Source: Geobacter sp. UBA1603
Lineage (GTDB): Bacteria; Desulfobacterota; Desulfuromonadia; Geobacterales; Pseudopelobacteraceae
Assembly (NCBI GenBank): GCA_002322035.1
Contig: DCNF01000043.1
Coordinates: 15,258 to 47,905, forward strand
DNA: 32,648 bases
Direction: 5' to 3'
Part shown: positions 16,682-25,026 of the stretch, one piece after another
How positions within the stretch are numbered: the stretch's first letter is position 1
How the letters are laid out: the number at the start of each line of letters is the position of its first letter
The notes under the pieces: generated by a model
Databases searched by the model: none
What the model was told of the DNA's origin: nothing
Seen by the model: the letters and a program-made list of their open reading frames with translations, nothing else
Translations under genes and position numbers: made by a program

Positions 16682-17707
16682 ATGTCTGAACTGCGCTGGG
16701 ATCCAATCAAACTTCACTGGGTCATCATTGCCACCGAGCGGGGACGCCGTCCGCGCGACTTCCAGGTGGAGGAAGACCATAATAACCTGACCGCCTGCCC
16801 GTTCTGCTACGGCAATGAAGACAAGACTCCGCCCGAAATTTTCGCCATCCGCCCCAGCGGCATGCCCAATGCCGCCAACTGGCAGGTCCGGGTAATCCCC
16901 AACAAATACCCGGCCCTGCGGGTAGAGGGGGAACTCAACAATCGCGGCTATGGACTCTACGATGTGATGAACGGCATCGGAGCCCATGAAGTGATCATCG
17001 AAACCCCTGACCACAGCCGTTCCCTGGCGGATCTTACCGTCAACGAAATCAGTGATGTATTAAGCGCCTACCGGTGCCGTTACCTTGACCTGCGCCGCGA
17101 CTTCCGCTTCCGATACATGGTGCTGTTCAAAAACCATGGCACCCGGGCGGGAGCAACCCTGCACCACTCCCACAGCCAGTTGATTGCCGTGCCGCTCCTT
17201 CCGCCGGTTGCCTCAACCCTGCTCAAGGTCGCCCGAAACTATTACAGCACTAAAGAACGCTGCATTTTCTGCGACCTGATCGAATTCGAGCTGCGCGAGG
17301 GGGAGCGGGTCGTGCGGGAATTTTCCAATTTTGTCACCCTGGCACCCTACGCCTCCAGCTCACCCTTCGAGGTGCGTCTCTACCCCAAGCGCCACAGCCA
17401 TGACTTCGCCCTGATGAACGATGCCCAGCTGGCCGAGCTGGCCGTCGCCATGAAAGATATGCTGATCCGAATCAAAACCGTGCTGAACGATCCGCCCTAC
17501 AATTTTATCCTGCATACCGCCCCGCCGATGCACCGCCGTCCTGGTAAGCCCAGCCACTGGAATTCGCTTGAGTATGATTACCACTGGCATATCGAACTGG
17601 TCCCCCGCCTGACCCAGGTCGCAGGTTTCGAGTGGGGTACCGGGTTCTACATCAACCCCACATCACCCGAAGATGCTGCACGCTTCCTGCGCGATGCCGA
17701 TATTTGA
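16682..17707 (+). CDS. galT: Galactose-1-phosphate uridylyltransferase-like protein
   Basis: 341 aa; ATG at 16682 with GGAGG 4 bases upstream. HIT-superfamily GalT: zinc-type CPFC (39-42), the active-site stretch HHSHSQ (161-166) with nucleophile H164 in the family's HxHxQ form, CIFCDL in the second half, and C-terminal HWHIELVPR. Family reaction: UDP-glucose + Gal-1-P to Glc-1-P + UDP-galactose, but many GalT-like proteins in this group are nucleotidyltransferases acting in glycogen or ADP-sugar turnover. With GH57 and a nucleotidyltransferase next door and no galK or galE in view, a role in glucan metabolism is as likely as Leloir galactose use. Confidence 0.9.
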   Translation: MSELRWDPIKLHWVIIATERGRRPRDFQVEEDHNNLTACPFCYGNEDKTPPEIFAIRPSGMPNAANWQVRVIPNKYPALRVEGELNNRGYGLYDVMNGIGAHEVIIETPDHSRSLADLTVNEISDVLSAYRCRYLDLRRDFRFRYMVLFKNHGTRAGATLHHSHSQLIAVPLLPPVASTLLKVARNYYSTKERCIFCDLIEFELREGERVVREFSNFVTLAPYASSSPFEVRLYPKRHSHDFALMNDAQLAELAVAMKDMLIRIKTVLNDPPYNFILHTAPPMHRRPGKPSHWNSLEYDYHWHIELVPRLTQVAGFEWGTGFYINPTSPEDAARFLRDADI

Positions 17708-17713
17708 CCGCTT

Positions 17714-18553
17714 GTGAGACGGCTGATCATAATACTGTGCGCGCTCCTGCTCATTTCAGTCTGGAGCGGAGGCCAGCCCATGGCTGGCCAGCTCGGCTGG
17801 CCAATTGCCTGCATTCCCGGTCAGTCCTGCCTGGCCACCACCGGAACCGGTCTGGGGTACCCGGACCTGCCTGTTATAGGGGGCGGCAGCAACTGCCGGG
17901 ATCCCGAATATGCGGGTCATACCGGAACCGATATCTTTGTCCCGGCGGTTGACGATGGCATTGCCGTGTATGCGGCGGCCGACGGCCAGGTGATGTGGGT
18001 CGAAGACGGACGGTTCGACCGCTGCCCGGCGGTAGGCGAGCGGGACTGCCACCCCGGCATTGTACCGCTCTGCACAGCCTCGGCCGGCTCCTGGGGACCA
18101 GCAACCACCCTTTCATGCTCCAACAGCGCCTGCAACTGCCTGTGGGGTTTCAACGCCGGCAATTTCGTCCTGGTCCGCCATGACCAGCTCCCCGGTATCG
18201 CCTTTACGCTTTACGCCCATCTGCGAAGCGGTTCCATCACCGTTCGCCCCGGCGACCAGGTTCTTCAGGGATCACCATTGGCCCAGGCCGGCAGTTCCGG
18301 CAATGCCGCCCGCCCCCATCTCCACTTCGGAGTATGGCGCAGCCAGGTCGGCTCGCTGGAACCGGTCAACCCCTGGGATGGAGGCTGCACCACAGCAGCC
18401 GTCTCGCCGACCCTCTGGCAGCACGATCCCCCATTCCGCGCACTGCAGCAGCGAGCAGGATCAGCGCCGTCAAGGGCCGGCCGGGTGGTGCCGTCCGACT
18501 CCGCCGCACACCATCAGTCATACGGAGCCCCCCAGGAGGGGCTGCTCCCGTGA
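17714..18553 (+). CDS. Exported M23 (LytM) metallopeptidase with Cys-rich insertion
   Basis: 279 aa from GTG at 17714, 6 bases after the galT stop, with little SD, so probably coupled. Signal peptide about 1-24. LytM zinc motifs: H69-x3-D73 (HTGTD), H169 (YAHL) and H202-L-H204 (PHLHF). Between the first motif and the core strand lies an insertion (about 101-147) with six or more cysteines (C104, C112, C120, C135, C140, C142); further Cys at 33, 39 and 61. Disulfides in the periplasm are likely. It should cut peptidoglycan cross-links or be a related Gly endopeptidase. The 60-residue tail after 220 is low-complexity. Confidence 0.9.
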   Translation: MRRLIIILCALLLISVWSGGQPMAGQLGWPIACIPGQSCLATTGTGLGYPDLPVIGGGSNCRDPEYAGHTGTDIFVPAVDDGIAVYAAADGQVMWVEDGRFDRCPAVGERDCHPGIVPLCTASAGSWGPATTLSCSNSACNCLWGFNAGNFVLVRHDQLPGIAFTLYAHLRSGSITVRPGDQVLQGSPLAQAGSSGNAARPHLHFGVWRSQVGSLEPVNPWDGGCTTAAVSPTLWQHDPPFRALQQRAGSAPSRAGRVVPSDSAAHHQSYGAPQEGLLP

Positions 18554-19431
18554 AGCAGGCCACGTCAGCACTGAAACGTACGCTGGACCGCCTCTACGCT
18601 ACCCGCTCCGCAACCCATCTGGCCAACGACCCGCTCTCCTTTTGCCACCGCTATGACGATCCGGGAGACCGGGAGGTCGCAGCAGTAATCGCCTCATCAT
18701 TCGCCTACGGGGGAATCACCGTAATCCTGCGCTCACTGGAGTCGATCTTCGCCCGCCTGGGCCGGTCTCCGCGCAGCTACGTCATGGCATTTGACCCGCA
18801 GGCCGGGATGGCTGATTTTTCCGGATTCAGGCACCGTTTCCATGACGGCCGCGACCTCTGCGCACTGCTCTGGGCTGTGCGCTGCATGATCGAAAACAGC
18901 GGGAGCATTAATGACTTTTTTCTCCGCTTTCACTCTTCAGCCGGCAAAGACATCGGCTCAGCCCTGGACGGCTACACCCGTGCCGTGTTGGCTTTTGACT
19001 ACCGGCCGGTCTTCGGCGGCCCCGAAATTCCGGAGCGCTCGTATTTCCGGTTTTTCTTCCCAACCCCCATGGCCGGAAGCGCCTGCAAACGCCTCTGCAT
19101 GTGGCTGCGCTGGCTCGTGCGGCCGGCCGACGGCATTGATCTCGGACTCTGGAAAGGCATCCGTCCGGCTCAACTGGTCATTCCCGTCGATACGCACATC
19201 CAGAGAATTTCTGGCTATCTCGGGTTGACTCGACGGCGTCAGGCCGACTGGCGCATGGCCACCGAAATCACTGAAGCCCTGCGCCGACTTGATGCGGAGG
19301 ATCCGGTCAAATACGATTTTGCCCTGGCCCATCTCGGAATTTCGGAAAAATGCAACGGATCGGACCCGACCCTCTGCCGCTCCTGCACGATTGCCGGCAT
19401 ATGCCCGAAAAACCCTGGAATTCCCTCATAA
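18550..19431 (+). CDS. TIGR02757/DUF2400 family protein, endonuclease III-like with Fe-S motif
   Basis: 293 aa from GTG at 18550, overlapping the M23 stop (GTGA), with AGGAGGGG upstream. The N-terminal half has LANDPLSFCHRY and ASSFAYGG, typical of TIGR02757. The C-terminal half carries VDTHIQRISGYLGL (D214), which matches the HhH-GPD glycosylase segment holding the catalytic Asp, and C268-x7-C276-x2-C279-x5-C285, very close to the endonuclease III [4Fe-4S] loop (C-x6-C-x2-C-x5-C). A clear LPGVG hairpin lysine is not seen. It is probably a DNA-binding Fe-S protein; activity is unknown. nfo lies two genes downstream. Confidence 0.87.
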   Translation: MKQATSALKRTLDRLYATRSATHLANDPLSFCHRYDDPGDREVAAVIASSFAYGGITVILRSLESIFARLGRSPRSYVMAFDPQAGMADFSGFRHRFHDGRDLCALLWAVRCMIENSGSINDFFLRFHSSAGKDIGSALDGYTRAVLAFDYRPVFGGPEIPERSYFRFFFPTPMAGSACKRLCMWLRWLVRPADGIDLGLWKGIRPAQLVIPVDTHIQRISGYLGLTRRRQADWRMATEITEALRRLDAEDPVKYDFALAHLGISEKCNGSDPTLCRSCTIAGICPKNPGIPS

Positions 19432-19447
19432 AAAGGCGTTTAATGAT

Positions 19448-19476
19448 TTGACAGCCCCCTGCCGTTTTGATATAGA
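19448..19476 (+). promoter_or_regulatory. Near-consensus sigma70 promoter
   Basis: TTGACA (19448-19453), 17 bases, TATAGA (19471-19476). The predicted start is near 19483, about 45 bases before the zinc-ribbon gene. This is the best promoter in the window. Confidence 0.75.
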
Positions 19477-19527
19477 GACACGAGCACAGCAGGTTCCGAA
19501 CCACCTTTTTCAAGCGGGGAGTCGCCG

Positions 19528-20970
19528 ATGATTATCCAGTGCGAACAGTGCACCACAAAATTCAGGCTTGACGATGCCAAAGTCACCGAAAAAGGTGTCA
19601 AGGTCCGCTGCGCCAAGTGCCGTCATGTTTTCACCGTGAGAAAAGAACAACCGGAAGCCGAGCCGCAACCCGATTTTTCCTCCATGCTTGAGCAGGCATC
19701 TCCGCAGGACCAGACGGTTTCATTCGGAGAAGCACAAGAACCTGCAGCGGTAAAGGCTCCGCCGGAAGAAGCTCCCGCGTTTTCCGACGCTCCTCCTGAA
19801 TTTGATTTCGGTGTCATTGACAGTCAATCCAGTGAGCCGACAGCCCCCCCGTCTGCCGATACTTCCTCACAGGATTTTTCAGCAATTTCCTTCGAATCAT
19901 CACCCCCGGACGACATCTCACCCCCGTCACAGCCCGTCGCGGAACCGGCCACGGCTGGCGAGATCGATTTTGGAGATTTTGATTTCAGTGACGCCGTAGA
20001 AAGCAGCCCTGCACCAACTCCTGAACTTTCTCCGGCACCACCGAAGGCTGTTGATGAAACCAGTTTCGACTTCGGCAGCGACAATCTTTTCGGGGATGCC
20101 ATAGGGGCACCGACCGTTGAAGAGCCCAAAGAGACGATCAGCTTTGATTTCCAGATGGACGGATTTGCTGATTCCATGGGAGTTGCCGATTCTGCCCAGA
20201 AACACACCTCGGCTGCAGCACAGCCGACCGATGAACCGTTCAGCCTGGGGGAGATCGACTTCGGTGATGAATTGACCTCCGTCGCCGTCCAGCAGGTTAA
20301 TCCGGACGAGCTGAAACCGGCTCAGGAACTGCTCTTTGCTCCGCTGGCCGAAGCCCAGGAAAAACCCGCTCCCACCCCGCAGGAAACAGCGGCGGAAGGG
20401 CCGGCCGGGCCAACGGCCGATGAAATGCCACCACTGCCGATCCCGTCCCGTCGTCTGCAAAGCCCGCTCAGGACCGGGTTGATTGCCACCACCAGCATAG
20501 CCGCCGTTGCCGCCCTCGGCTACTTCGGTTTTTCTTCATTTTCAGGGGACAGCACAAAAGTTGAGCAGGAAACAGGCAAAATTTCGGTGCGGGGTATAGA
20601 AGCCATATTCGTCAAAAATAAGGCGATTGGCGACCTGCTGGTGATTTCTGGTGAGGCGGTAAACGATTATAAGAAACCACGGGCCTCCCTCCAGGTTAAA
20701 GGAATGGTCTACGGTGGCGGTGGACAGGTGCTGACCAGCAAAAATGCCTATGCCGGAAATCCTCTCTCCCGGGAACAGCTGGCTGATATGCCGCTTGACA
20801 AGATTGAAGCGGCCATGACCAACCAGTTCGGAGATTCTCTGGCCAATCTGGAGGTTGCACCCGGAAAAGCGGTCCCCTTTACCATCGTAATCCCCAAACC
20901 GCCAACTGAAGCCAGGGAATTCGGCGTACAGCCAGGCGGTTCGACCGTGGCGACCGGCAAACAACCCTGA
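19528..20970 (+). CDS. Zinc-ribbon (MJ0042-type) / DUF3426 membrane protein with DFG repeats
   Basis: 480 aa; GGGGAG SD. Residues 1-36 form a zinc ribbon with C5-x2-C8 and C28-x2-C31, in the MJ0042 form (CEQCTTKFRLDD, VRCAKCRHVFTV). Residues 40-310 are acidic, Pro/Ala/Glu-rich and disordered, with five spaced motifs: FDFG (92-95), EIDFGDFDFSD (145-155), SFDFG (179-183), SFDF (205-208), EIDFGD (242-247). One TM helix lies at about 315-337. The periplasmic C-terminus is a DUF3426-type beta domain (LLVISGEAVNDYKKPRASL, VPFTIVIPKPP). Signal crossing from a cytosolic ribbon to the periplasm is an inference. nfo follows 9 bases later. Confidence 0.9.
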   Translation: MIIQCEQCTTKFRLDDAKVTEKGVKVRCAKCRHVFTVRKEQPEAEPQPDFSSMLEQASPQDQTVSFGEAQEPAAVKAPPEEAPAFSDAPPEFDFGVIDSQSSEPTAPPSADTSSQDFSAISFESSPPDDISPPSQPVAEPATAGEIDFGDFDFSDAVESSPAPTPELSPAPPKAVDETSFDFGSDNLFGDAIGAPTVEEPKETISFDFQMDGFADSMGVADSAQKHTSAAAQPTDEPFSLGEIDFGDELTSVAVQQVNPDELKPAQELLFAPLAEAQEKPAPTPQETAAEGPAGPTADEMPPLPIPSRRLQSPLRTGLIATTSIAAVAALGYFGFSSFSGDSTKVEQETGKISVRGIEAIFVKNKAIGDLLVISGEAVNDYKKPRASLQVKGMVYGGGGQVLTSKNAYAGNPLSREQLADMPLDKIEAAMTNQFGDSLANLEVAPGKAVPFTIVIPKPPTEAREFGVQPGGSTVATGKQP

Positions 20971-20979
20971 CGACGGCCG

Positions 20980-21834
20980 ATGCCTGACTATCTTGGCGCC
21001 CACATGTCAATTTCAGGAGGCCTGCATCTCGCGGTCGACCGGGCTGTGGCAGCCGGCTGTGGTGTGCTGCAGATATTCACCCGAAACTCCAACCAGTGGC
21101 GCGGCAAACCGGTCAGCGATGCCGATGCCGCTCTCTTCCGCCGTACCTTCGAAGCCTCGGGCCTGCACGAGGTCGTCTCCCACGACATCTATCTGATCAA
21201 CCTGGCGGCACCTGCCGGCGAGACACGCGACAAGAGCCTGGCAGCCTTCCGCGACGAACTGGAAACCTGCGCCCGCCTTGGCATCGGCACACTCGTCATG
21301 CACCCCGGCTCACACCTTGCAGACCCGCCCGACGTCGGACTGCAGCGGGTTGTCGAGGCGTTCGACCGGCTTTTTGACGAGGTGCCTCAATTTACGGGGA
21401 AAGTGCTGCTGGAAACGACCGCAGGACAGGGGAGTAATCTGGGGAGGACCTTCGAGGAACTGGCTATCATCATCTCCAGCTCTAAGTTTCCGGAAAAGTT
21501 CGGCGTCTGCTTCGACACCTGCCACACCTTTGCCGCCGGATACGACACGACAACCGCCGATGGCTATGCGGACACCATGGAGCAGTTCGACCGGGTCCTC
21601 GGTCTCGAGCGCCTGCTCTGCTTTCATTTCAATGATTCGAAAAAGGGGCTTGGCTCCCGGGTTGACCGGCACGAACACATCGGCCAGGGAGCGCTTGGTC
21701 TCGCGCCGTTCCGGCAGATCTTAAACGATCCTCGTTTTTCCACTGTCCCCAAAATTCTGGAAACCCCAAAAGGTGATAACGGTGATATGGATGCCGTCAA
21801 CCTCGGGATTCTCAGGGGCCTCACAAGCGTCTAG
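20980..21834 (+). CDS. nfo: Endonuclease IV (AP endonuclease)
   Basis: 284 aa, the family's usual length. A TIM-barrel AP endonuclease that cuts 5' to abasic sites in base excision repair. Metal ligands in order: H68 (VSHDIY), H108 (VMHPGSH), E145 (LLETTAGQG), D179 and H182 (FDTCHTFAAGYD), H216 (FHFNDS), D229 and H231 (DRHEHIGQG), E261 (ILETPKG). All nine expected ligands are present. It is cotranscribed with the zinc-ribbon gene (9-base gap), with the Fe-S DUF2400 gene just upstream. Convergent with the HD gene (9 bases between stops) with no clear terminator. Confidence 0.97.
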   Translation: MPDYLGAHMSISGGLHLAVDRAVAAGCGVLQIFTRNSNQWRGKPVSDADAALFRRTFEASGLHEVVSHDIYLINLAAPAGETRDKSLAAFRDELETCARLGIGTLVMHPGSHLADPPDVGLQRVVEAFDRLFDEVPQFTGKVLLETTAGQGSNLGRTFEELAIIISSSKFPEKFGVCFDTCHTFAAGYDTTTADGYADTMEQFDRVLGLERLLCFHFNDSKKGLGSRVDRHEHIGQGALGLAPFRQILNDPRFSTVPKILETPKGDNGDMDAVNLGILRGLTSV

Positions 21835-21843
21835 CTCCAGCTT

Positions 21844-22938
21844 CTAGAAGAGATCCAAATTTTCCAGTGTTCGAAACGGCTGGTTGCCGAAAGACGGGCG
21901 CTCCTTGACCGGTGATACAGAAACGTCTGCCACAATCGGCGGATCACAGGTCTGATCCTGAATCAGTTCGACCTCCTCGCATCCTGAAGTCCCGTTTCCC
22001 TTGAAAAAATATCGATCATACAAACGGTGGTGGGCGGTCCAGCGCGAGCTGCTGGCCGCTTCCTTGGCGATATGGGCCTGGATGCCGTTGATTTTGGAAT
22101 CCAGGTCATCAAGGTAGTTTAAAATCGTCGCCTCGACGGTTTTAGGCCGCTTCGGCGACCCGTATTCGTACAGACCGTGGTGCGACAGCAGCATATGTTT
22201 GAGCAGCAGCGCCAACTCCGACGGAAACCCTTTAACCTCGTGCAGCTTTTCTCCGACCAGCTCAACGCCGATGGAAATATGACCCAGCAGTTTGCCAGCA
22301 TCGGTATAATCAAAAGAACGGCTAAAACTCATTTCATGAATTTTACCCACGTCGTGCAGTAGCGCTCCCACGATCAGCAGGTCCCTGTTGATCCCCTTAT
22401 AAAGCGGGACGATCGCCTTGACCAGGCGCACCAGCGACAGTGAGTGTTCCAGGAGGCCGCCAAGATAAACATGGTGCATGCCTTTGGCCGCCGGGGCCGT
22501 AGAGTAAAGCTCCATGAACGCTTCATCGGCCAGAAATGCTTCCATCAGGCCACGCAAATGCATGTCGTCAATCTGCGACACCACCTGATCAAGCTCAATG
22601 CGCATTTCAGCACGGCTGCTCGGCGATTCCGGGAGGAAATCGGCCAGGGAAACCTGCTCGTCAGGAATACGGGAAATCTCGCTGACCACCACCTGCATCT
22701 TGTTCAGGTAGACCGATGCCTTGCCTTTAACCTGCACAAAGTCATCCTTGTCGAACAATTTGTCCAACTGATCCACATTGTCCCAGATCTTTGCCTCGAT
22801 ATCCCCGCTTTTGTCCATGAAGCGCAGATTCATGTAAGGCTTGCCGTTCTTGGCCATGGCCATGATTTTGTCTTTGACAAGAAAAACGGCGGAGATCTGA
22901 TCACGGTCCCTGATACCGGCTACGAACTGTTTTGACAC
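21844..22938 (-). CDS. OB-fold/HD-domain phosphohydrolase, YhaM-like 3'-5' exoribonuclease
   Basis: 364 aa. The N-terminal OB-fold (about 12-95: KPYMNLRFMDKSGDIEAKIWD, FVQVKGKASVYLNKMQVVV) is a nucleic-acid-binding tRNA-anti domain. The HD domain has H165 (GLLEH), H195-D196 (LLHDVGKI), H220, H253/H254 (LSHHG) and D280. This architecture matches the YhaM/CBF1 family of 3'-5' exoribonucleases. The tail after 310 is variable, with two Cys. It is last in the unit with the FAD protein and a response regulator (gap 16 bases). A RNA turnover role is known for Bacillus homologs; here it is inferred. Confidence 0.92.
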   Translation of the reverse strand: MSKQFVAGIRDRDQISAVFLVKDKIMAMAKNGKPYMNLRFMDKSGDIEAKIWDNVDQLDKLFDKDDFVQVKGKASVYLNKMQVVVSEISRIPDEQVSLADFLPESPSSRAEMRIELDQVVSQIDDMHLRGLMEAFLADEAFMELYSTAPAAKGMHHVYLGGLLEHSLSLVRLVKAIVPLYKGINRDLLIVGALLHDVGKIHEMSFSRSFDYTDAGKLLGHISIGVELVGEKLHEVKGFPSELALLLKHMLLSHHGLYEYGSPKRPKTVEATILNYLDDLDSKINGIQAHIAKEAASSSRWTAHHRLYDRYFFKGNGTSGCEEVELIQDQTCDPPIVADVSVSPVKERPSFGNQPFRTLENLDLF

Positions 22939-22954
22939 GGTATGACTCCTTTTT

Positions 22955-24538
22955 CTAGCGAATGCTCTGAATGATCATGTCGGCGATCCTGACACCGTCA
23001 ACGGCTGAACTCATGATGCCGCCGGCATACCCCGCGCCCTCGCCGGCCGGGAAAAGACCGCTCAAACCGACCGACTGCAGGGAGTCGTCCCGCAGGATCC
23101 GGACCGGCGCCGATGTCCGGGACTCGATGCCGATCAGGGTCGCCTCGCGGGTGATAAACCCTTTCATCACCCGGTCAAAATCCGGGATCCCTTCGCGCAG
23201 GGTGTTTGTCACAAAGCCGGGCAGAACGGCATCCAGTTCAGCATCGACGATGCCGGGCCGATAGGTGGACCGGGGCGATGCCCCCTTCCGGCCCAGAAAT
23301 GACAGCAGGCTCTGGGCGGGGGCCTTGTATCCGCCGCCACCAGCCAGGTATGCCTGCCGCTCCCAGTGCCGCTGGAAGCGAACCCCCGCCAGCGGTCCGT
23401 CATCAGGAAAATCAGCCGGGCCGACATTTACCACCAGGGCGCTGTTGGCAAAGGGCGAGTTGCGCAGGCTGCCGCTCATGCCATTGGTGACAACCCCCAT
23501 ATACTCTGAAGCCCCCCCGATCACCACACCGCCGGGACACATGCAGAAGGAATAGGCACTGCGGCCGCTGATCCGATTGTTCCAAGTTACGGCATAGTCC
23601 GCAACCGGGACCCCGCCCGGGCGGGGACCCCCGTACTGGATCCGGTCGATCAACTCCTGGGGATGTTCGACCCGAAGGCCAATGGCAAAGGGTTTGGCCT
23701 GCAGGACGACTCCGCGGCTCTCAAGCAGTTCGTAGGTATCGCGGGCACTGTGGCCGGTGGCCAGGATCAGAGTATCACAGGGGGTCTCCTCGGCACCGTT
23801 GACCTGCACCGACCTGACACGACCGTCCACGATGCCGATATCGCTCAATCGCGAGCCGAAACGGATCGAGAAGCCGCTTTCTGTCAGGTGCCGGCGAATG
23901 GTTGCAATAACGGTGCGCAACTGGTCCGTACCGATGTGCGGCTTTGCCTGGTAACGGATTTCGCCGTTGGCTCCGAAGGTCACCAGCTGCTCGAGAATCC
24001 AGGGGATCAGCGGATCCTTGGTGCGGCAGGTCAGTTTGCCGTCGGAAAAGGTGCCGGCGCCCCCCTCACCGAACTGGACGTTGCTTTCCGGGTCCAGTCT
24101 GCCGTTGCGCCAGAACTGCTGGACATCGAGGGCCCGCTGCTCCACCGGTTGTCCGCGCTCAATCAGTGTTCCGGACAGGCCATGCTGGCTCAGTCGCAGT
24201 GCCGCAAACAGGCCTGCCGGACCACTGCCGGCAATCACAATCTGACGGGTGCTCGTGACCGGGACGAGAACATGGGGCGCCGTCTCCGGCTGCCACTCCA
24301 GATTCGGATCGCGCGCCGCCCGCTGGTACAGTAGCTGTTCGATCCCGCCAACAACTTCAAAGGACAGCGTAAAGACCAGCTTGATTCTGGGCTTGCGCCG
24401 GGCGTCAACCCCTTTGCGGATAATCCGCACGCTGCCCAGCGCCTCGGGTGCCAGATCAAGCTGGCGGGCCAGTTCATCAACCAGGAAATCATCACCTTCC
24501 CGGGGCTGGCAGACAAGATTGCGGTAGATAAACGGCAT
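22955..24538 (-). CDS. FAD-dependent dehydrogenase, COG2509 family
   Basis: 527 aa from the ATG at 24538 (MPFIYRNLVC). A longer reading would enter the response regulator gene. An N-terminal domain of about 95 residues precedes the Rossmann nucleotide motif GSGPAG (104-109), followed by RALDVQQFWRNGRL, FGEGGAGTFSDGKL and the C-terminal FPAGEGAGYAGG. This architecture is diagnostic for uncharacterised COG2509. No TM segment. It follows the response regulator by 7 bases and precedes the HD gene by 16, all probably one transcript. Substrate unknown; the N-terminal domain is typical for the family. Confidence 0.93.
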   Translation of the reverse strand: MPFIYRNLVCQPREGDDFLVDELARQLDLAPEALGSVRIIRKGVDARRKPRIKLVFTLSFEVVGGIEQLLYQRAARDPNLEWQPETAPHVLVPVTSTRQIVIAGSGPAGLFAALRLSQHGLSGTLIERGQPVEQRALDVQQFWRNGRLDPESNVQFGEGGAGTFSDGKLTCRTKDPLIPWILEQLVTFGANGEIRYQAKPHIGTDQLRTVIATIRRHLTESGFSIRFGSRLSDIGIVDGRVRSVQVNGAEETPCDTLILATGHSARDTYELLESRGVVLQAKPFAIGLRVEHPQELIDRIQYGGPRPGGVPVADYAVTWNNRISGRSAYSFCMCPGGVVIGGASEYMGVVTNGMSGSLRNSPFANSALVVNVGPADFPDDGPLAGVRFQRHWERQAYLAGGGGYKAPAQSLLSFLGRKGASPRSTYRPGIVDAELDAVLPGFVTNTLREGIPDFDRVMKGFITREATLIGIESRTSAPVRILRDDSLQSVGLSGLFPAGEGAGYAGGIMSSAVDGVRIADMIIQSIR

Positions 24539-24545
24539 CGTATGT

Positions 24546-24944
24546 TCAGAGGTTCTGGTAGCGCTTCCGCTCGAGGATCTGTTCGACAATAATAACGATA
24601 TCGACCGGCCGGGTCGATTTGGGAATGTGGATCCGGGCACCCATCTCCGGTGCATTATGTTCGTGGGGTGCTTCCTGGAACATGGATGTCAGCAGGACGA
24701 TCAGCGGCGGTGAATCTCCGGATAATCTCCCGATTTCCATGCAGGTGCTGACACCGCCCATGCGCGGCATGACCAGATCAGACACGACCGCATCGGGAGC
24801 GTGTTCGAGGAAGGCCTTAACCCCCTCAACGCCGTCATTGGCATTGAATACCGTGAATCCGTTATCACGAAAGGTGTCTGTCAGAACCTTCAGAAAGAAC
24901 GGGTCATCATCGATAATCAGGATTTTTCCGCGAGATTCACTCAT
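24546..24944 (-). CDS. Receiver-only response regulator
   Basis: 132 aa from ATG at 24944 (MSESRGKILIIDDDP); an upstream ATG at 24998 lacks an SD and lies in the T-run of the preceding terminator. Receiver residues: D12-D14 acidic cluster, phospho-acceptor D56 (VVSDLVMP), T86 (LLTSM), K109 (IPKST). The segment QEAPHEHNAPEMGARIHIPKS differs from the usual GASDYLxKP. No output domain. It is translationally close to the FAD dehydrogenase gene, an unusual partner. Confidence 0.9.
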   Translation of the reverse strand: MSESRGKILIIDDDPFFLKVLTDTFRDNGFTVFNANDGVEGVKAFLEHAPDAVVSDLVMPRMGGVSTCMEIGRLSGDSPPLIVLLTSMFQEAPHEHNAPEMGARIHIPKSTRPVDIVIIVEQILERKRYQNL

Positions 24945-24997
24945 CAGACCGCCTGACCCTGCCGGAGAATATTCGGATAGTACATGATTCAATACCA

Positions 24998-25026
24998 TAA
25001 AAAAAGCCTGCGGTCATCAGCAGGCT
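24998..25026 (-). terminator. Intrinsic terminator of the RR-UspA-kinase operon
   Basis: On the minus strand AGCCTGC (25026-25020) pairs with GCAGGCT (25011-25005) around an 8-base loop, followed by a run of seven T. The stem-loop overlaps the kinase stop codon (TGATGA), so the terminator begins within the coding sequence. Confidence 0.85.

Noticed and set aside
21835..21843. Bidirectional terminator between nfo and the HD gene
   Set aside because: Only a 5-base TCTAG/CTAGA dyad is seen, with no G+C-rich stem and no T-run.
24539..24655. Extended start for the FAD dehydrogenase
   Set aside because: The extra residues lie within the coding region of the response regulator and do not resemble the family.
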